From the NCBI RefSeq assembly GCF_024343575.1, contig NZ_RJUA01000120.1:186001-250000 (forward strand): a stretch of 64,000 nt of DNA, read 5' to 3'. Each line of letters begins with the position of its first letter. The first letter of the stretch is position 1. The DNA is from Lacihabitans sp. LS3-19 (GTDB lineage Bacteria > Bacteroidota > Bacteroidia > Cytophagales > Spirosomataceae). The position numbers were made by a program, and so were the translations under genes. Positions 8,847 to 18,027 of this stretch are shown here, in pieces. Below the pieces are notes generated by a model. It had not been told where the DNA came from and searched no databases. It saw only the letters and a list, made by a program, of their open reading frames with translations.

Positions 8847-9608
8847 ATGTATTTTGATTTCCTAAAGTATTATTTCAAAGCAAAAAATGCTCATGGAATT
8901 CACTCCCCCTTCGTTTTTGATTTTTACAATTCTATATTTAAAGGAAAAAACGCTCAAGAGGATTTTTCAGAGATCGAAAATATAAGAAAATTACTACTTC
9001 AAAATAATAAGCAAATACAAAGGGTAGATTTTGGAGCTGGAAAAAAAAATAACCATCCAGAACGCGTTTCAGATTTAGCTAGGACCTCATTAAAGCCCAG
9101 AAAATGGGCCCAAATGCTTTACAGACTCATTTCAAAATATCAATTTCAAAACATTATTGATTTAGGTACTTCATTTGGTATCACAACTTTGTATTTTTCA
9201 AAAGCCGCTCCAAATGGAAAAATTAAAACTTTAGAAGGATGTCCAGAGACTTTAAAAATTGCAAAGAACAATTTTAGAACATTAAATACCAATAACATTG
9301 AAACCATTGAAGGAAATATTGACGTTAATTTGGCTTTAGCAATAAATAAATTCGAAAAAGTAGATTTCGTTTTTTTTGATGCCAATCATCAATATAAGCC
9401 TACTATTAAGTATTTCGAACTTTGCCTCTCAAAAATTGATGAGAATTCTTGCTTCGTATTTGATGATATCTATTGGTCAGAAGAAATGAAAAACGCATGG
9501 AATACAATTATTCATCATGAAAAAGTAAGTATAACCATTGACTTATTCTTTATTGGAATTGTATTTTTCAAAAAAGGGATAATCAAGCAACATTTTATTT
9601 TGAAATAA
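8847..9608 (+). CDS. SAM-dependent methyltransferase (O-methyltransferase-like)
   Basis: A 253-residue protein with an N-terminal block conserved in Bacteroidota (YYFKAKNAHGIHSPFVFDFY). This is followed by a methyltransferase core with motif I IIDLGTSFGITTLYFS (about 104-119), TLEGCPETLKIAKNN (about 128-142) and VDFVFFDANH (about 171-180). The order fits Methyltransf_24/O-methyltransferase-like proteins. No substrate can be assigned. It follows apaG by 3 bp, and a 120-bp gap then separates it from the DUF4249 locus. Confidence 0.82.
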   Translation: MYFDFLKYYFKAKNAHGIHSPFVFDFYNSIFKGKNAQEDFSEIENIRKLLLQNNKQIQRVDFGAGKKNNHPERVSDLARTSLKPRKWAQMLYRLISKYQFQNIIDLGTSFGITTLYFSKAAPNGKIKTLEGCPETLKIAKNNFRTLNTNNIETIEGNIDVNLALAINKFEKVDFVFFDANHQYKPTIKYFELCLSKIDENSCFVFDDIYWSEEMKNAWNTIIHHEKVSITIDLFFIGIVFFKKGIIKQHFILK

Positions 9609-9728
9609 TAAAAATTGCAAAATCTGTCTACACATTTCGATACTTTGTTAGCAAATTTGGGCTGATTTAGAAATAATCTACTGTAAAGAATAAGATTTTC
9701 AGTACATTTACAAAGTTTAACTCTCTTA

Positions 9729-10865
9729 ATGAAATATAGTGTAAAGTTGGGAGCTTTAGCAGTTTTTTTAACTGTTTTGGCGTGTGTAGAGCCGTACGAT
9801 TTGAACTTTGGAAGTCAAAAAGAAATATTATTTATCGAAGCTGATATTAATAATTTCGATACAGAGCAATTTGTTAAAATCAAAAAAAATATTCCTTCTG
9901 CTAATAGTATTGAATATGTAAATGTAGAATCCGCTAAAGTGTATTTGATAGAAAACGAAAATAATATTATCGAGTGTCAATACGTTGGTAGCGGTAAATA
10001 TAATCTTCCTTCTGGATTTTTAGGTAAACTTGAAACTCCTTACAAATTGAGGTTTGAATTAGCAGGAAAAACTTATGAATCCACTTCAGAAATAGCCAAT
10101 CCAGTCTCTCCAATTGAAAAAATATACTCAACTTTAAATGAAAAAGGCATAAGTTATCTAGGGAAAGAAATTGATGGACATAATATCTTTATTGATACCA
10201 AGGATATAAATACTGATGAACAATTTTACCTTTGGCAATGGCGATTATTTGAAAAACAGGGCTATTGTAAAAGTTGCGAAGGCGGCAGATTTTACACGAG
10301 TCCTCTTCCTCTTGGAAAATGTGTAGAAGATGCTAACCTAAAACGACGCAGTGTAACTTACGACTATACTTGTGATGCTCAGTGTTGGGATATTTTTTAC
10401 AATGAAGACGTAAACATTATGTCTGATATTTATTCAAATGGTAAGAATATTCAAGGTAGATTGGTCGCAAAAATACCCTTTTTTCAATATCGAAATGCTT
10501 TAATTGAAGTTCAGCAATATTCAATTTCTCAATCTGCTTTTGATTATTACAATATTTTAATAAATCAATCACAAAGAAACGGTAGCTTGGCAGATACACC
10601 ACCAGCAGGCTTGATTGGCAATGTGAAAAACATTACTGATGCCACAGAACCCGTGGGAGGGATATTTATGGTAAGTGCTAAAACTACTAAATCCTTTGTA
10701 ATTGACAGAACTGAATTGATTCCTGGAGTAAGTGCAATCGGATTACTAAAAGGTAGACAAGCAAATCCAGAGCCAATGGGGAATGATACTACAAGACCGC
10801 CGCTAGCACCGTGTATTGAGGACCATAACAGAACTGATAAGAAACCTTTGGGTTGGGTAGATTAA
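9729..10865 (+). CDS. DUF4249 lipoprotein, copy 1
   Basis: A 378-residue lipoprotein (lipobox VLAC, Cys19) of the DUF4249 family. In Bacteroidota these proteins are encoded next to TonB-dependent receptors and probably sit on the receptor's outer face. The N-terminal half is beta-rich (FIEADINNFDTEQFVKI). A Cys-rich centre has GYCKSCEGGRF (Cys180, Cys183), LGKC (Cys198) and CDAQCW (Cys215, Cys219). The tail PCIEDHNRTDKKPLGW is conserved in all three copies. Copy 2 starts 1 bp after the stop and is close in sequence, implying a fairly recent tandem duplication. The ligand is unknown. Confidence 0.88.
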   Translation: MKYSVKLGALAVFLTVLACVEPYDLNFGSQKEILFIEADINNFDTEQFVKIKKNIPSANSIEYVNVESAKVYLIENENNIIECQYVGSGKYNLPSGFLGKLETPYKLRFELAGKTYESTSEIANPVSPIEKIYSTLNEKGISYLGKEIDGHNIFIDTKDINTDEQFYLWQWRLFEKQGYCKSCEGGRFYTSPLPLGKCVEDANLKRRSVTYDYTCDAQCWDIFYNEDVNIMSDIYSNGKNIQGRLVAKIPFFQYRNALIEVQQYSISQSAFDYYNILINQSQRNGSLADTPPAGLIGNVKNITDATEPVGGIFMVSAKTTKSFVIDRTELIPGVSAIGLLKGRQANPEPMGNDTTRPPLAPCIEDHNRTDKKPLGWVD

Positions 10866-10866
10866 T

Positions 10867-12009
10867 ATGAATAGAATATTCAATATACTTAAAAAGAAAA
10901 TTTATTACCTATTTGTTTTAGGGACGTTTTTAGCGTGCGTAGAACCTTTTGAAATTAACTACGGCAGCCAAAAAGAGATATTGTTTATTGAGGCTGATAT
11001 AAACGATTTGGATACTGAACAATTTGTTAGGATTAGAAGAAATACTCCTTCTGATAAAAACATTGATTTTTTTAGTGTAGAAAAGGCAAAAGTTCAGGTG
11101 ATTGAAAATGAGACCAAAGTTTATGATTGTACTTATGCTGAAGGAGGTAAATATTATCTACCTGAAGGTTTTTTAGGGAAGATTGGAGTACCATATAAAC
11201 TTAGATTTGAGCTAAATGGGAAAACCTACGAATCAAGTAACGAAACTGCTAATAAGGTTGCTCCGATCGAAAAAATCTATTCGGTATTATCTCCTAATGG
11301 GATAATTTACAAGGATAAAAATATTGACGGTCATGAAATTTATATAGACACAAAAGACATTAATACCGATAAGCAATTTTATTTATGGCAATGGAGATTG
11401 TTTGAAAAACAAGGCTATTGTAAAAGTTGTGAAGGTGGAAGATTTAATGTAAATCCATTGCCTCTTGGCAAATGTGTTGATGATGCAAATTTAAAACGAA
11501 GAGGAACTACCTACGATTACTTATGCAATAAAGATTGCTGGGATATTTTTTATAATGAAGACGTAAATGTTATGTCAGATAAATATGCAAATGGTCAAAA
11601 TATAACGGGAAGGCTTATAGCTAAAATTCCTTTTTTCCAGTTTAGAAATGCCCTAATTGAAGTTCAGCAATATTCTATTTCACAATCCGCTTTTGAATAT
11701 TTTAATATTTTAATAAATCAAACACAAAGAAATGGTAGCCTTGCAGATACACCTCCTGCTGGCTTAATTGGAAATGTTAAAAATATCAATGACTCTACCG
11801 AACCTATTGGAGGTGTTTTTATGGTAAGCTCAAAAGCCTCAAAAACATTTGTAATTAACAGGACTGAGATGTCTGCTGGCATCAAAGCTATTGGTTTTAC
11901 TAATGGACGACCAATTACTCCTGAACCTTCAGCGATTAGTCCACCAGCAGCTCCATGTATTGCTTCACAAAATAGAACTGATAAAAAACCATTAGGATGG
12001 GTAGAATGA
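10867..12009 (+). CDS. DUF4249 lipoprotein, copy 2
   Basis: A 380-residue paralogue of the preceding gene, with lipobox FLAC and the same motif run: YGSQKEILFIEADIND, GYCKSCEGGRF, PLGKCVDDANLKRR, CNKDCWDIFYNEDVNVMSD and the tail RTDKKPLGW. Identity to copy 1 is high throughout the mature region and lower in the signal peptide and the last loop. Its TGA overlaps the ATG of copy 3 (ATGA), so translation is probably coupled. It is likely an accessory surface lipoprotein of the TonB-dependent receptor encoded downstream. Confidence 0.88.
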   Translation: MNRIFNILKKKIYYLFVLGTFLACVEPFEINYGSQKEILFIEADINDLDTEQFVRIRRNTPSDKNIDFFSVEKAKVQVIENETKVYDCTYAEGGKYYLPEGFLGKIGVPYKLRFELNGKTYESSNETANKVAPIEKIYSVLSPNGIIYKDKNIDGHEIYIDTKDINTDKQFYLWQWRLFEKQGYCKSCEGGRFNVNPLPLGKCVDDANLKRRGTTYDYLCNKDCWDIFYNEDVNVMSDKYANGQNITGRLIAKIPFFQFRNALIEVQQYSISQSAFEYFNILINQTQRNGSLADTPPAGLIGNVKNINDSTEPIGGVFMVSSKASKTFVINRTEMSAGIKAIGFTNGRPITPEPSAISPPAAPCIASQNRTDKKPLGWVE

Positions 12010-13160
12010 AAATAATATTCAATGTTTTAAAAACTAAGATTTATTACATCTTGGTGTTATGTCTTTTCATTGCTTGCGTAGAGCCTTTCGAACTTAATGT
12101 GATTACTACGGAAACGATATTGATTGTCGATGGAACAATTGACGATTCAAATACAGACCAATTTATTAACTTAAAGAAGTTCATTCCTACAGACAACAGC
12201 AATAGCATAAGATATTTACCTGAAACAAAAGCTAAGGTAACAATTATAGAAAATGGACTCAATGTGGTTAATTGTGTTGAAAATACAAATGGGTATTACT
12301 ATTTGCCTTTGGGTTTTAAGGCAAAAGTTGGGAATAAATATAAACTGAGAGTGGAATTAGCTGATGGCAACATTTATGAATCAAGTGATGAAACCATGAA
12401 AAAAACGCCTCCTATTACTGATTACACTGTAGTTTTTGATCCAAAGGGTATAAAAAAAGGGGAAAATTATGTCCCAGCTCATTTGGTATATGTTAGTACA
12501 AAAGATGATGCAGCTCCTGGAGATAATTACATGTGGACTTATAGACTTTATGAAAAACAAACAGTTTGTAAAACCTGCGAAGGAGGTATTTTTCTAACAT
12601 CACCAGCACCATTAGGAAAATGCTCTACTGTCCGTTCCCTTGCTGAAGATGGTGTAATCTACGATTACAGATGTGATGGAAACTGTTGGGAAGTACTATA
12701 TTCAGAAGAGCTTAACGTAATGAGTGATGCACTATCTGGAGGAAAGGAAATTAAAAATAGATTAGTTGCTAAAATACCTTTTTACCAAAACAACGGTTTT
12801 GTAGTGCAAATAAAGCAGCAAAATGTTTCGGCGGGTTCCTTTCAATATTTAAAAATATTAGGTAACCAAAGCCAAAACAACGGTACACTGGTTGATTCAC
12901 CACCAGCGGCTTTGATTGGAAACTTAAAAAACATTAAAAATAGTACAGAAGCCGTTGGTGGGTATTTTATGGTAGGCGAAGCTGTCACTAAAAGTATTTG
13001 GGTAGACAGAACAGACACAAAAGATGCCGTTCCGATTTATCTAATGGGAAGAGCTGCTGTTTATGAACCCGCAAATGCTGATGGCTCTAGACCGCCTTTT
13101 GCCCCATGTATAAAAACAAACACGAGAACCCCCTTAAAACCAGAAGGTTGGCCTTTATAA
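12006..13160 (+). CDS. DUF4249 lipoprotein, copy 3 (diverged)
   Basis: A 384-residue DUF4249 protein from the ATG at 12006; an in-frame start 9 bases earlier is possible but overlaps copy 2 more. Lipobox FIAC is followed by VEPFEL as in the other copies. It keeps the Cys pattern (CKTCEGGIF, LGKC, CDGNCW) and the tail RTPLKPEGW, but is clearly more distant elsewhere (VITTETILIVDGTIDD instead of GSQKEILFIEADIND). That suggests a different specificity or an older duplication. The receptor gene starts 4 bp downstream. Confidence 0.87.
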   Translation: MKIIFNVLKTKIYYILVLCLFIACVEPFELNVITTETILIVDGTIDDSNTDQFINLKKFIPTDNSNSIRYLPETKAKVTIIENGLNVVNCVENTNGYYYLPLGFKAKVGNKYKLRVELADGNIYESSDETMKKTPPITDYTVVFDPKGIKKGENYVPAHLVYVSTKDDAAPGDNYMWTYRLYEKQTVCKTCEGGIFLTSPAPLGKCSTVRSLAEDGVIYDYRCDGNCWEVLYSEELNVMSDALSGGKEIKNRLVAKIPFYQNNGFVVQIKQQNVSAGSFQYLKILGNQSQNNGTLVDSPPAALIGNLKNIKNSTEAVGGYFMVGEAVTKSIWVDRTDTKDAVPIYLMGRAAVYEPANADGSRPPFAPCIKTNTRTPLKPEGWPL

Positions 13161-13164
13161 GTAA

Positions 13165-15564
13165 ATGAAAAATATGAAAAACATACTTCTACTTTTATTA
13201 TTATCGCTTTTTGCGACAAAAGTGAATGCCCAAAAATTCATCATAATTTCTGGGCAAGTATCAGACTCATTAAGCAATGAGCCACTTGTAGGTGCCAATG
13301 TAAATTTAAATTATGGCGAACAAAATGCGATAACTGATAAGGCAGGAAAATTTAACATCACTGCTCTAAAGAAAGAAAATATTATAGTTGTGAAATTTGT
13401 TGGCTATAAACCTTGGAGAATTACATTAAATGAGAAAAATGATGTAAAACTTGATATCAAATTATTCTTGGTTTCAAACGACCTCGAAGAGGTAATCGTA
13501 AGTAGCAAAAACCAAGAAACCAATGTAAAAAGACCCATCCTTGGCGTTAATTCCATCAGTATTAAGACTTTAAATAAGATTCCGTCGGCACTAGGTGAAG
13601 TGGATATACTTAGAGGATTGCAAATGTTACCCGGTGTAACTAGCGTTGGTGAAGCAGCAAACGGGGTTAACATTAGGGGAGGAGCAACCGACCAAAACCT
13701 GATTTTATTAGATGATGCCCCTATATTTAACCCAACTCATATGTTTGGTTTGTTTTCGGCTTTCCCTTCTGAAGCCGTTGCAAGCTTTGATTTATACAAA
13801 GGAAATGTTCCAACAAGGTTTGGAGGAAGAGCTGCTGCTGTATTAGATGTATCTTTAGCAAACCCTTCATTGGATAAATTTAAAATGTCTGGTGGAATTA
13901 GTATGGTTTCGAATAGATTAAAAATGGATATTCCTATCATAAAAGATAGATTAGGAATTTCATTATCAGGAAGAGCAGCTTTCAATGATTTTTTACTGCC
14001 TTTGGTGTCACCAAAACTTGACAATATCAAAGCAAAATTCGGTGATGCTTCGTCAAAGATTTTTTTTAGAGTAAATTCAAAAAATACCCTTACCCTAAGT
14101 TCTTATGGAAGTTATGATTTTTTTCAAACGGAAATATTGGGTACGATAAACGAAATAAATTCTACAAATACCCAATACAAATACAGAACTATCAACAATA
14201 CTTTGAACTGGTTTTATGCCATTAATAATAACCTAAACTTTCAAACTAAATTAATATCCTCGGATTATAGCCCAACCACATTGTTACCTGAATTAAACGT
14301 TGATAACAAGGTGAAAATCAAGTCAGGAATTACCTATAAACAGATAAAAACCAACCTGAATTATTTCAAAGGAAAACACAAATTAGAAGTTGGATTAGAT
14401 GCTATAAACTATTTGATAAACCCAGGGGAATTGGACCCAGGTACAAATCAAAACATTACTCCAGTTTTTACACAACACGAAAACGCCTATGAATTAGGTG
14501 CTTATGTACAAGATGAAATAGAAGTAAGCGATAAATTTGTGATTACGGCAGGATTAAGATATTCCCACTTTTTAAACATGGGACCAGGCTCATACAGAAT
14601 TTACCAAGCTGGTATGCCGAGAGACGAGGTTTCATTATTAGATACGGCGTATGTAAATAAAGGCCAAGTGCAAAAATCTTATGGTGGATTTGAACCAAGA
14701 GTTGGTATGCGTTATCAATTAACGGAGCGAAGATCATTAAAGTTTGGCTATAATTTGATGAGACAATATTTGCAAGTTATTACCAACACTACCACTCCAT
14801 TACCAACCTCTCGGTGGAAAACTTCAGATATTTACATAAAACCACAAGTAAGTAGCTTATATACAATGGGTTTTTTCCAAGAATTGCCAGATAATGTATA
14901 CGAATATTCGTTTGAAACATACTTGAGACAAACAAAAAACATAGTTGATTATAAACCTGGTGCAGATTTTCTTTTACAAGAATATCCAGAAAGCCAGTTA
15001 CTTCAAGGTAAAAACAAATCTTATGGTTTTGAGTTTATGCTTTCAAAGAAAAAAGGGGAGTTGACAGGTTGGATAAATTATACTTACTCTAGGAGTTTGA
15101 ATAAAGTGAATGAAGGTCCAACGACTTCTCAACAAATAAACCAGGGAGATTGGTACAGAGCAAATTATGACCGACCGCATTCGGCTAATGCTACTGTAAT
15201 CATAAACCAAGGAACACACCACGATTTTTCCTTTAATTTTACATATAGCACTGGTAGACCTTTCACTATGCCTCAAGGATATATATTGTTTCAAGACAGA
15301 AGCTATCCTTTTTATTCGCTTAGAAACAACGCCCGAATTCCTGATTACCACCGTTTAGATTTCTCATGGAATATTTACAACCCAAGTATGGACCCAGCAA
15401 AAAGATGGAAAGGAAATTGGAATTTTACGGTTTACAATCTTTATGGAAGAAAGAATGCATATTCAGTATTCTTAAAAAATCAAGGAACAGCCATCAAAGC
15501 TTATAAATTGACAGTATTTGGTGCTCCAATTTTATCTCTTGCCTATAATTTTAAATTCCAATAA
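13165..15564 (+). CDS. TonB-dependent outer-membrane receptor with carboxypeptidase-like N-terminal domain
   Basis: A 799-residue outer-membrane transporter. Signal peptide to about residue 22 (LFATKVNAQ); CarboxypepD_reg-like beta domain about 25-105 (ISGQVSDSLSNEPLVGANV); plug domain about 125-230 (GEVDILRGLQMLPGVTS, NIRGGATDQNLILLDDAPI); then a beta barrel ending in a phenylalanine-rich strand (LSLAYNFKFQ). Typical of the receptors that pair with DUF4249 proteins. Energised by TonB-ExbBD, it would import an unknown ligand. It is the last gene of a four-gene unit and is followed by a strong terminator. Confidence 0.9.
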   Translation: MKNMKNILLLLLLSLFATKVNAQKFIIISGQVSDSLSNEPLVGANVNLNYGEQNAITDKAGKFNITALKKENIIVVKFVGYKPWRITLNEKNDVKLDIKLFLVSNDLEEVIVSSKNQETNVKRPILGVNSISIKTLNKIPSALGEVDILRGLQMLPGVTSVGEAANGVNIRGGATDQNLILLDDAPIFNPTHMFGLFSAFPSEAVASFDLYKGNVPTRFGGRAAAVLDVSLANPSLDKFKMSGGISMVSNRLKMDIPIIKDRLGISLSGRAAFNDFLLPLVSPKLDNIKAKFGDASSKIFFRVNSKNTLTLSSYGSYDFFQTEILGTINEINSTNTQYKYRTINNTLNWFYAINNNLNFQTKLISSDYSPTTLLPELNVDNKVKIKSGITYKQIKTNLNYFKGKHKLEVGLDAINYLINPGELDPGTNQNITPVFTQHENAYELGAYVQDEIEVSDKFVITAGLRYSHFLNMGPGSYRIYQAGMPRDEVSLLDTAYVNKGQVQKSYGGFEPRVGMRYQLTERRSLKFGYNLMRQYLQVITNTTTPLPTSRWKTSDIYIKPQVSSLYTMGFFQELPDNVYEYSFETYLRQTKNIVDYKPGADFLLQEYPESQLLQGKNKSYGFEFMLSKKKGELTGWINYTYSRSLNKVNEGPTTSQQINQGDWYRANYDRPHSANATVIINQGTHHDFSFNFTYSTGRPFTMPQGYILFQDRSYPFYSLRNNARIPDYHRLDFSWNIYNPSMDPAKRWKGNWNFTVYNLYGRKNAYSVFLKNQGTAIKAYKLTVFGAPILSLAYNFKFQ

Positions 15565-15568
15565 AATC

Positions 15569-15605
15569 AAAAAAGATGCTGTCCCAAAAAGGCAGCATCT
15601 TTTTT
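15569..15605. terminator. Hairpin terminator after the TonB-receptor gene
   Basis: AAAAAAGATGCTG(T)CC at 15569-15584 pairs with GGCAGCATCTTTTTT at 15591-15605 across a 6-base loop with one bulged T. A and T runs flank both sides, so it can serve the convergent ctlX gene as well. Confidence 0.85.
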
Positions 15606-15619
15606 ATAAAAATAAGGTG

Positions 15620-16543
15620 TTATTTGGCTACCAAATGTATCTCAGCTATCATACAACGAGCTGAGCCACCACCAATAGTCTCAATTACACCTAATTCTGG
15701 ATGTATTATTTCAGCATAATCAGACAAGTTAGCTTTTTGAGCTTCATTTAAAGATTCATAAGCTTTATCAGACATTACCAAAAACTTCTTATTTTTCTTA
15801 TTTTTCAGAAGCAACATATTGCCCGCAAAATTATTCATTTGCTCGAAACTAATTTCAATTACAGCCTTATTAGTGCTTTCTATTTTTTGTTTTAAGGCGA
15901 GTCGCTCATCTATATCTGAAATTGCATCCAAACAAACCACAGCAAAAGTATCTCCCATGCACATGAGCACGTTTGTATGATAAATTGCAACACCATCTTG
16001 ATCTTCTGCCTTAAAAAGAACCATTTCATAATTCATAATTCTTTCCCATTCCTGCAAAACGTCAATATTGGTTCTAGACGACAAACACGCGTATGCAATC
16101 CTATTTATTCTATCCAATACCAAACTTCCAGTTCCTTCTAAAAATTTATTTTGGTCTTCGAAATAGGAGAGGTCTATCAATTCTTCTACAGTATATTCTG
16201 TTTTTATCTTTTCTATAATATCATTCCTCCTTTCTGCTCGGCGGTTGGGAGCTTCCATTGGATATAGTATCAATTTACCGGAATGATGCATTGAAAGCCA
16301 ATTGTTAGGAAATATACTGTCTGGTGTAAATGGCTCTGCATAATCCTGAATCACCATGACGTTTATATCTCTAAGTCTCAATTGCTCTACAAATTCATCA
16401 AAAGCAATTTGAGCTGATTGATTATTATCGACATCTGAATTTTCAATTTTCTTTTGAAATTTATTTGATAAAGCTGTTTCCTCATTATAGGCAAAACTTA
16501 TTGGTCTTACCATCAATACATTAGATGTGATTTGCTCTTGCAT
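15620..16543 (-). CDS. ctlX: CtlX-type amidinotransferase/citrulline hydrolase family protein
   Basis: A 307-residue member of the guanidino-group-modifying superfamily (arginine deiminase, dimethylargininase, amidinotransferase). Its length and motifs resemble the citrulline-utilisation hydrolase CtlX: VLMVRPISFAYN at the start, FPNNWLSMH (Asn/Asp substrate region), FLEGTGSLVLDR (acidic pair), YHTNVLMCMGD (catalytic His) and the catalytic Cys in GGGSARCM (Cys297). It should act on the ureido or guanidino group of citrulline- or arginine-like compounds; the substrate is inferred. It lies 30 bp downstream of an arginine-deiminase-like gene on the same strand, suggesting a joint pathway. Confidence 0.82.
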   Translation of the reverse strand: MQEQITSNVLMVRPISFAYNEETALSNKFQKKIENSDVDNNQSAQIAFDEFVEQLRLRDINVMVIQDYAEPFTPDSIFPNNWLSMHHSGKLILYPMEAPNRRAERRNDIIEKIKTEYTVEELIDLSYFEDQNKFLEGTGSLVLDRINRIAYACLSSRTNIDVLQEWERIMNYEMVLFKAEDQDGVAIYHTNVLMCMGDTFAVVCLDAISDIDERLALKQKIESTNKAVIEISFEQMNNFAGNMLLLKNKKNKKFLVMSDKAYESLNEAQKANLSDYAEIIHPELGVIETIGGGSARCMIAEIHLVAK

Positions 16544-16573
16544 AATTTTAAAAATTTAATCTAACCTATAAAT

Positions 16574-18016
16574 TTATTTCTTAATAACCGAAACCCTCTC
16601 CAAAGGCATACTCATACAATGCGATCCTCCTCTAGCCCTTGAAAGCTCTGAAGATGGTAGTAAAATTATCGTATTTTCAATTTCCTCAGGCTTAGCGGTA
16701 CCTTTTTCAAACATCGAAACCAATTCTTTGGCATGTATGAGTTTGAATCCATGCTCTTTAAAAGCTTCTCCAGTATAATCATTTCTATCATAACCGATAG
16801 CCACACCTTCTTTCAAAACCAACAGATTACATGAATCCGTCCATTGTTCTCTGGCACCAAACGGAAAAATATTGTTGCCAGAATAGATAAAATTAACAGG
16901 TTCCATACATTTTAGATCAATTTCGGAAACATATTTCAGTAATTCTTCTAAATTATCGAAATCTCGGCTTTGAATATTTCCAGCTTCTTTAAAAAATTGT
17001 TTTATTACAATATCTTCATGTTTAAACCTTTGACCTAATTCATCCCAAACTTTTTCATTTTGAGCAACTTCCTTGGTACGTGCCAATGAACCCAACAAAA
17101 CCCAAACATTCTTTTTAATTTGGGTAAAAATGGTGTCAATGTGCATGTAATCACGCTTGGCCGGAATTTTTATTAAAGTTACTTTTTTTACAATGTCTTT
17201 TTCAAATAACTTATCAATAACTTGTCGAGCAGCTTCTACAGTTGTTCTTTCACTAATTCCAATCAGCAAATGATTTGGGGCAACCATCATTACATCTCCA
17301 CCTTCTAGCGTATCTATCCGTTTTCCTTGGTCTTCAGGAAGTAAAAAATGCTCCTCATCTTCCTCAATTTCAATGATTTTATATTTCAAATCGGTGAAAT
17401 ATGGATGATTAAAAAAAACGTATTTAGCCAAAAGAGATTCTCTGGAACGAGCAACTTTGGCTGGTTTGTTTAAAATCAGATAGTCATTTACTACAATTCC
17501 GATATCTCTCGTGAAAATAAGATTAGGAATAGGAGGAAAAAACATTTCGCCTTTATCTGTTATTCCAGTAATCAAAACCTTTGATAATTCTTTTGCATCA
17601 AAAGTCAAAAAACTTTGCATTTCCAGATAAGAACATTCTTCTATTGCACTGACAGCGGCTATCAATTGCACTTTTACCAATTCTATACTTAATACTTCTG
17701 CGAGCAATTTTTCAAAGTCTATAACTTTATCAGAGTTGAAATATCCTTCGGCATTTGGTTTAAAAAAGTTTCGATTACCTTTAGCACTTGATTCTTCAGC
17801 TTTCCCTTTTATTTTTTCTGGATCTAAAAAAAAGAGTAACAATTTGACATAGTAATCATACTCTTTTCTACGCATAGTTTCCAAATGGATGATGTCCTCA
17901 AACAACCAATCCTGGGCTTTGGAAGGCACCACTTTCCCTAATCCACTGTCGGGACTATGAATAATGAGCCGTTTGAGTTGGCTTATCTCTGAATCTACAA
18001 AAACTGAATTCTTCAT
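16574..18016 (-). CDS. Arginine deiminase family protein
   Basis: A 480-residue protein, longer than the about 410-residue classical arginine deiminase. It keeps the active-site blocks: IHSPDSGLGKV at the N-terminus, FTRDIGIVVND, LEGGDVMMV (acidic substrate contacts), HIDTIFTQI (catalytic His) and GGSHCMSMP (nucleophile Cys467). Expected chemistry is hydrolysis of arginine to citrulline and ammonia. The extra length lies mostly before the first Asp block. It is followed by the ctlX-like gene, whose product could use the citrulline. No ornithine carbamoyltransferase, carbamate kinase or antiporter is nearby, so the classical ATP-yielding pathway is not indicated. Confidence 0.85.
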   Translation of the reverse strand: MKNSVFVDSEISQLKRLIIHSPDSGLGKVVPSKAQDWLFEDIIHLETMRRKEYDYYVKLLLFFLDPEKIKGKAEESSAKGNRNFFKPNAEGYFNSDKVIDFEKLLAEVLSIELVKVQLIAAVSAIEECSYLEMQSFLTFDAKELSKVLITGITDKGEMFFPPIPNLIFTRDIGIVVNDYLILNKPAKVARSRESLLAKYVFFNHPYFTDLKYKIIEIEEDEEHFLLPEDQGKRIDTLEGGDVMMVAPNHLLIGISERTTVEAARQVIDKLFEKDIVKKVTLIKIPAKRDYMHIDTIFTQIKKNVWVLLGSLARTKEVAQNEKVWDELGQRFKHEDIVIKQFFKEAGNIQSRDFDNLEELLKYVSEIDLKCMEPVNFIYSGNNIFPFGAREQWTDSCNLLVLKEGVAIGYDRNDYTGEAFKEHGFKLIHAKELVSMFEKGTAKPEEIENTIILLPSSELSRARGGSHCMSMPLERVSVIKK

Positions 18017-18027
18017 AAATTTATCAA

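Noticed and set aside
9600-9728. Promoter-like TACATTTA at 9703-9710 before the DUF4249 locus
   Set aside because: The last base of TAnnTTTG is wrong and there is no -33 partner, so I did not list it.
13404-14030. Two open frames on the minus strand inside the TonB-receptor gene
   Set aside because: They are shadows of a well-supported receptor sequence and lack any domain signal.
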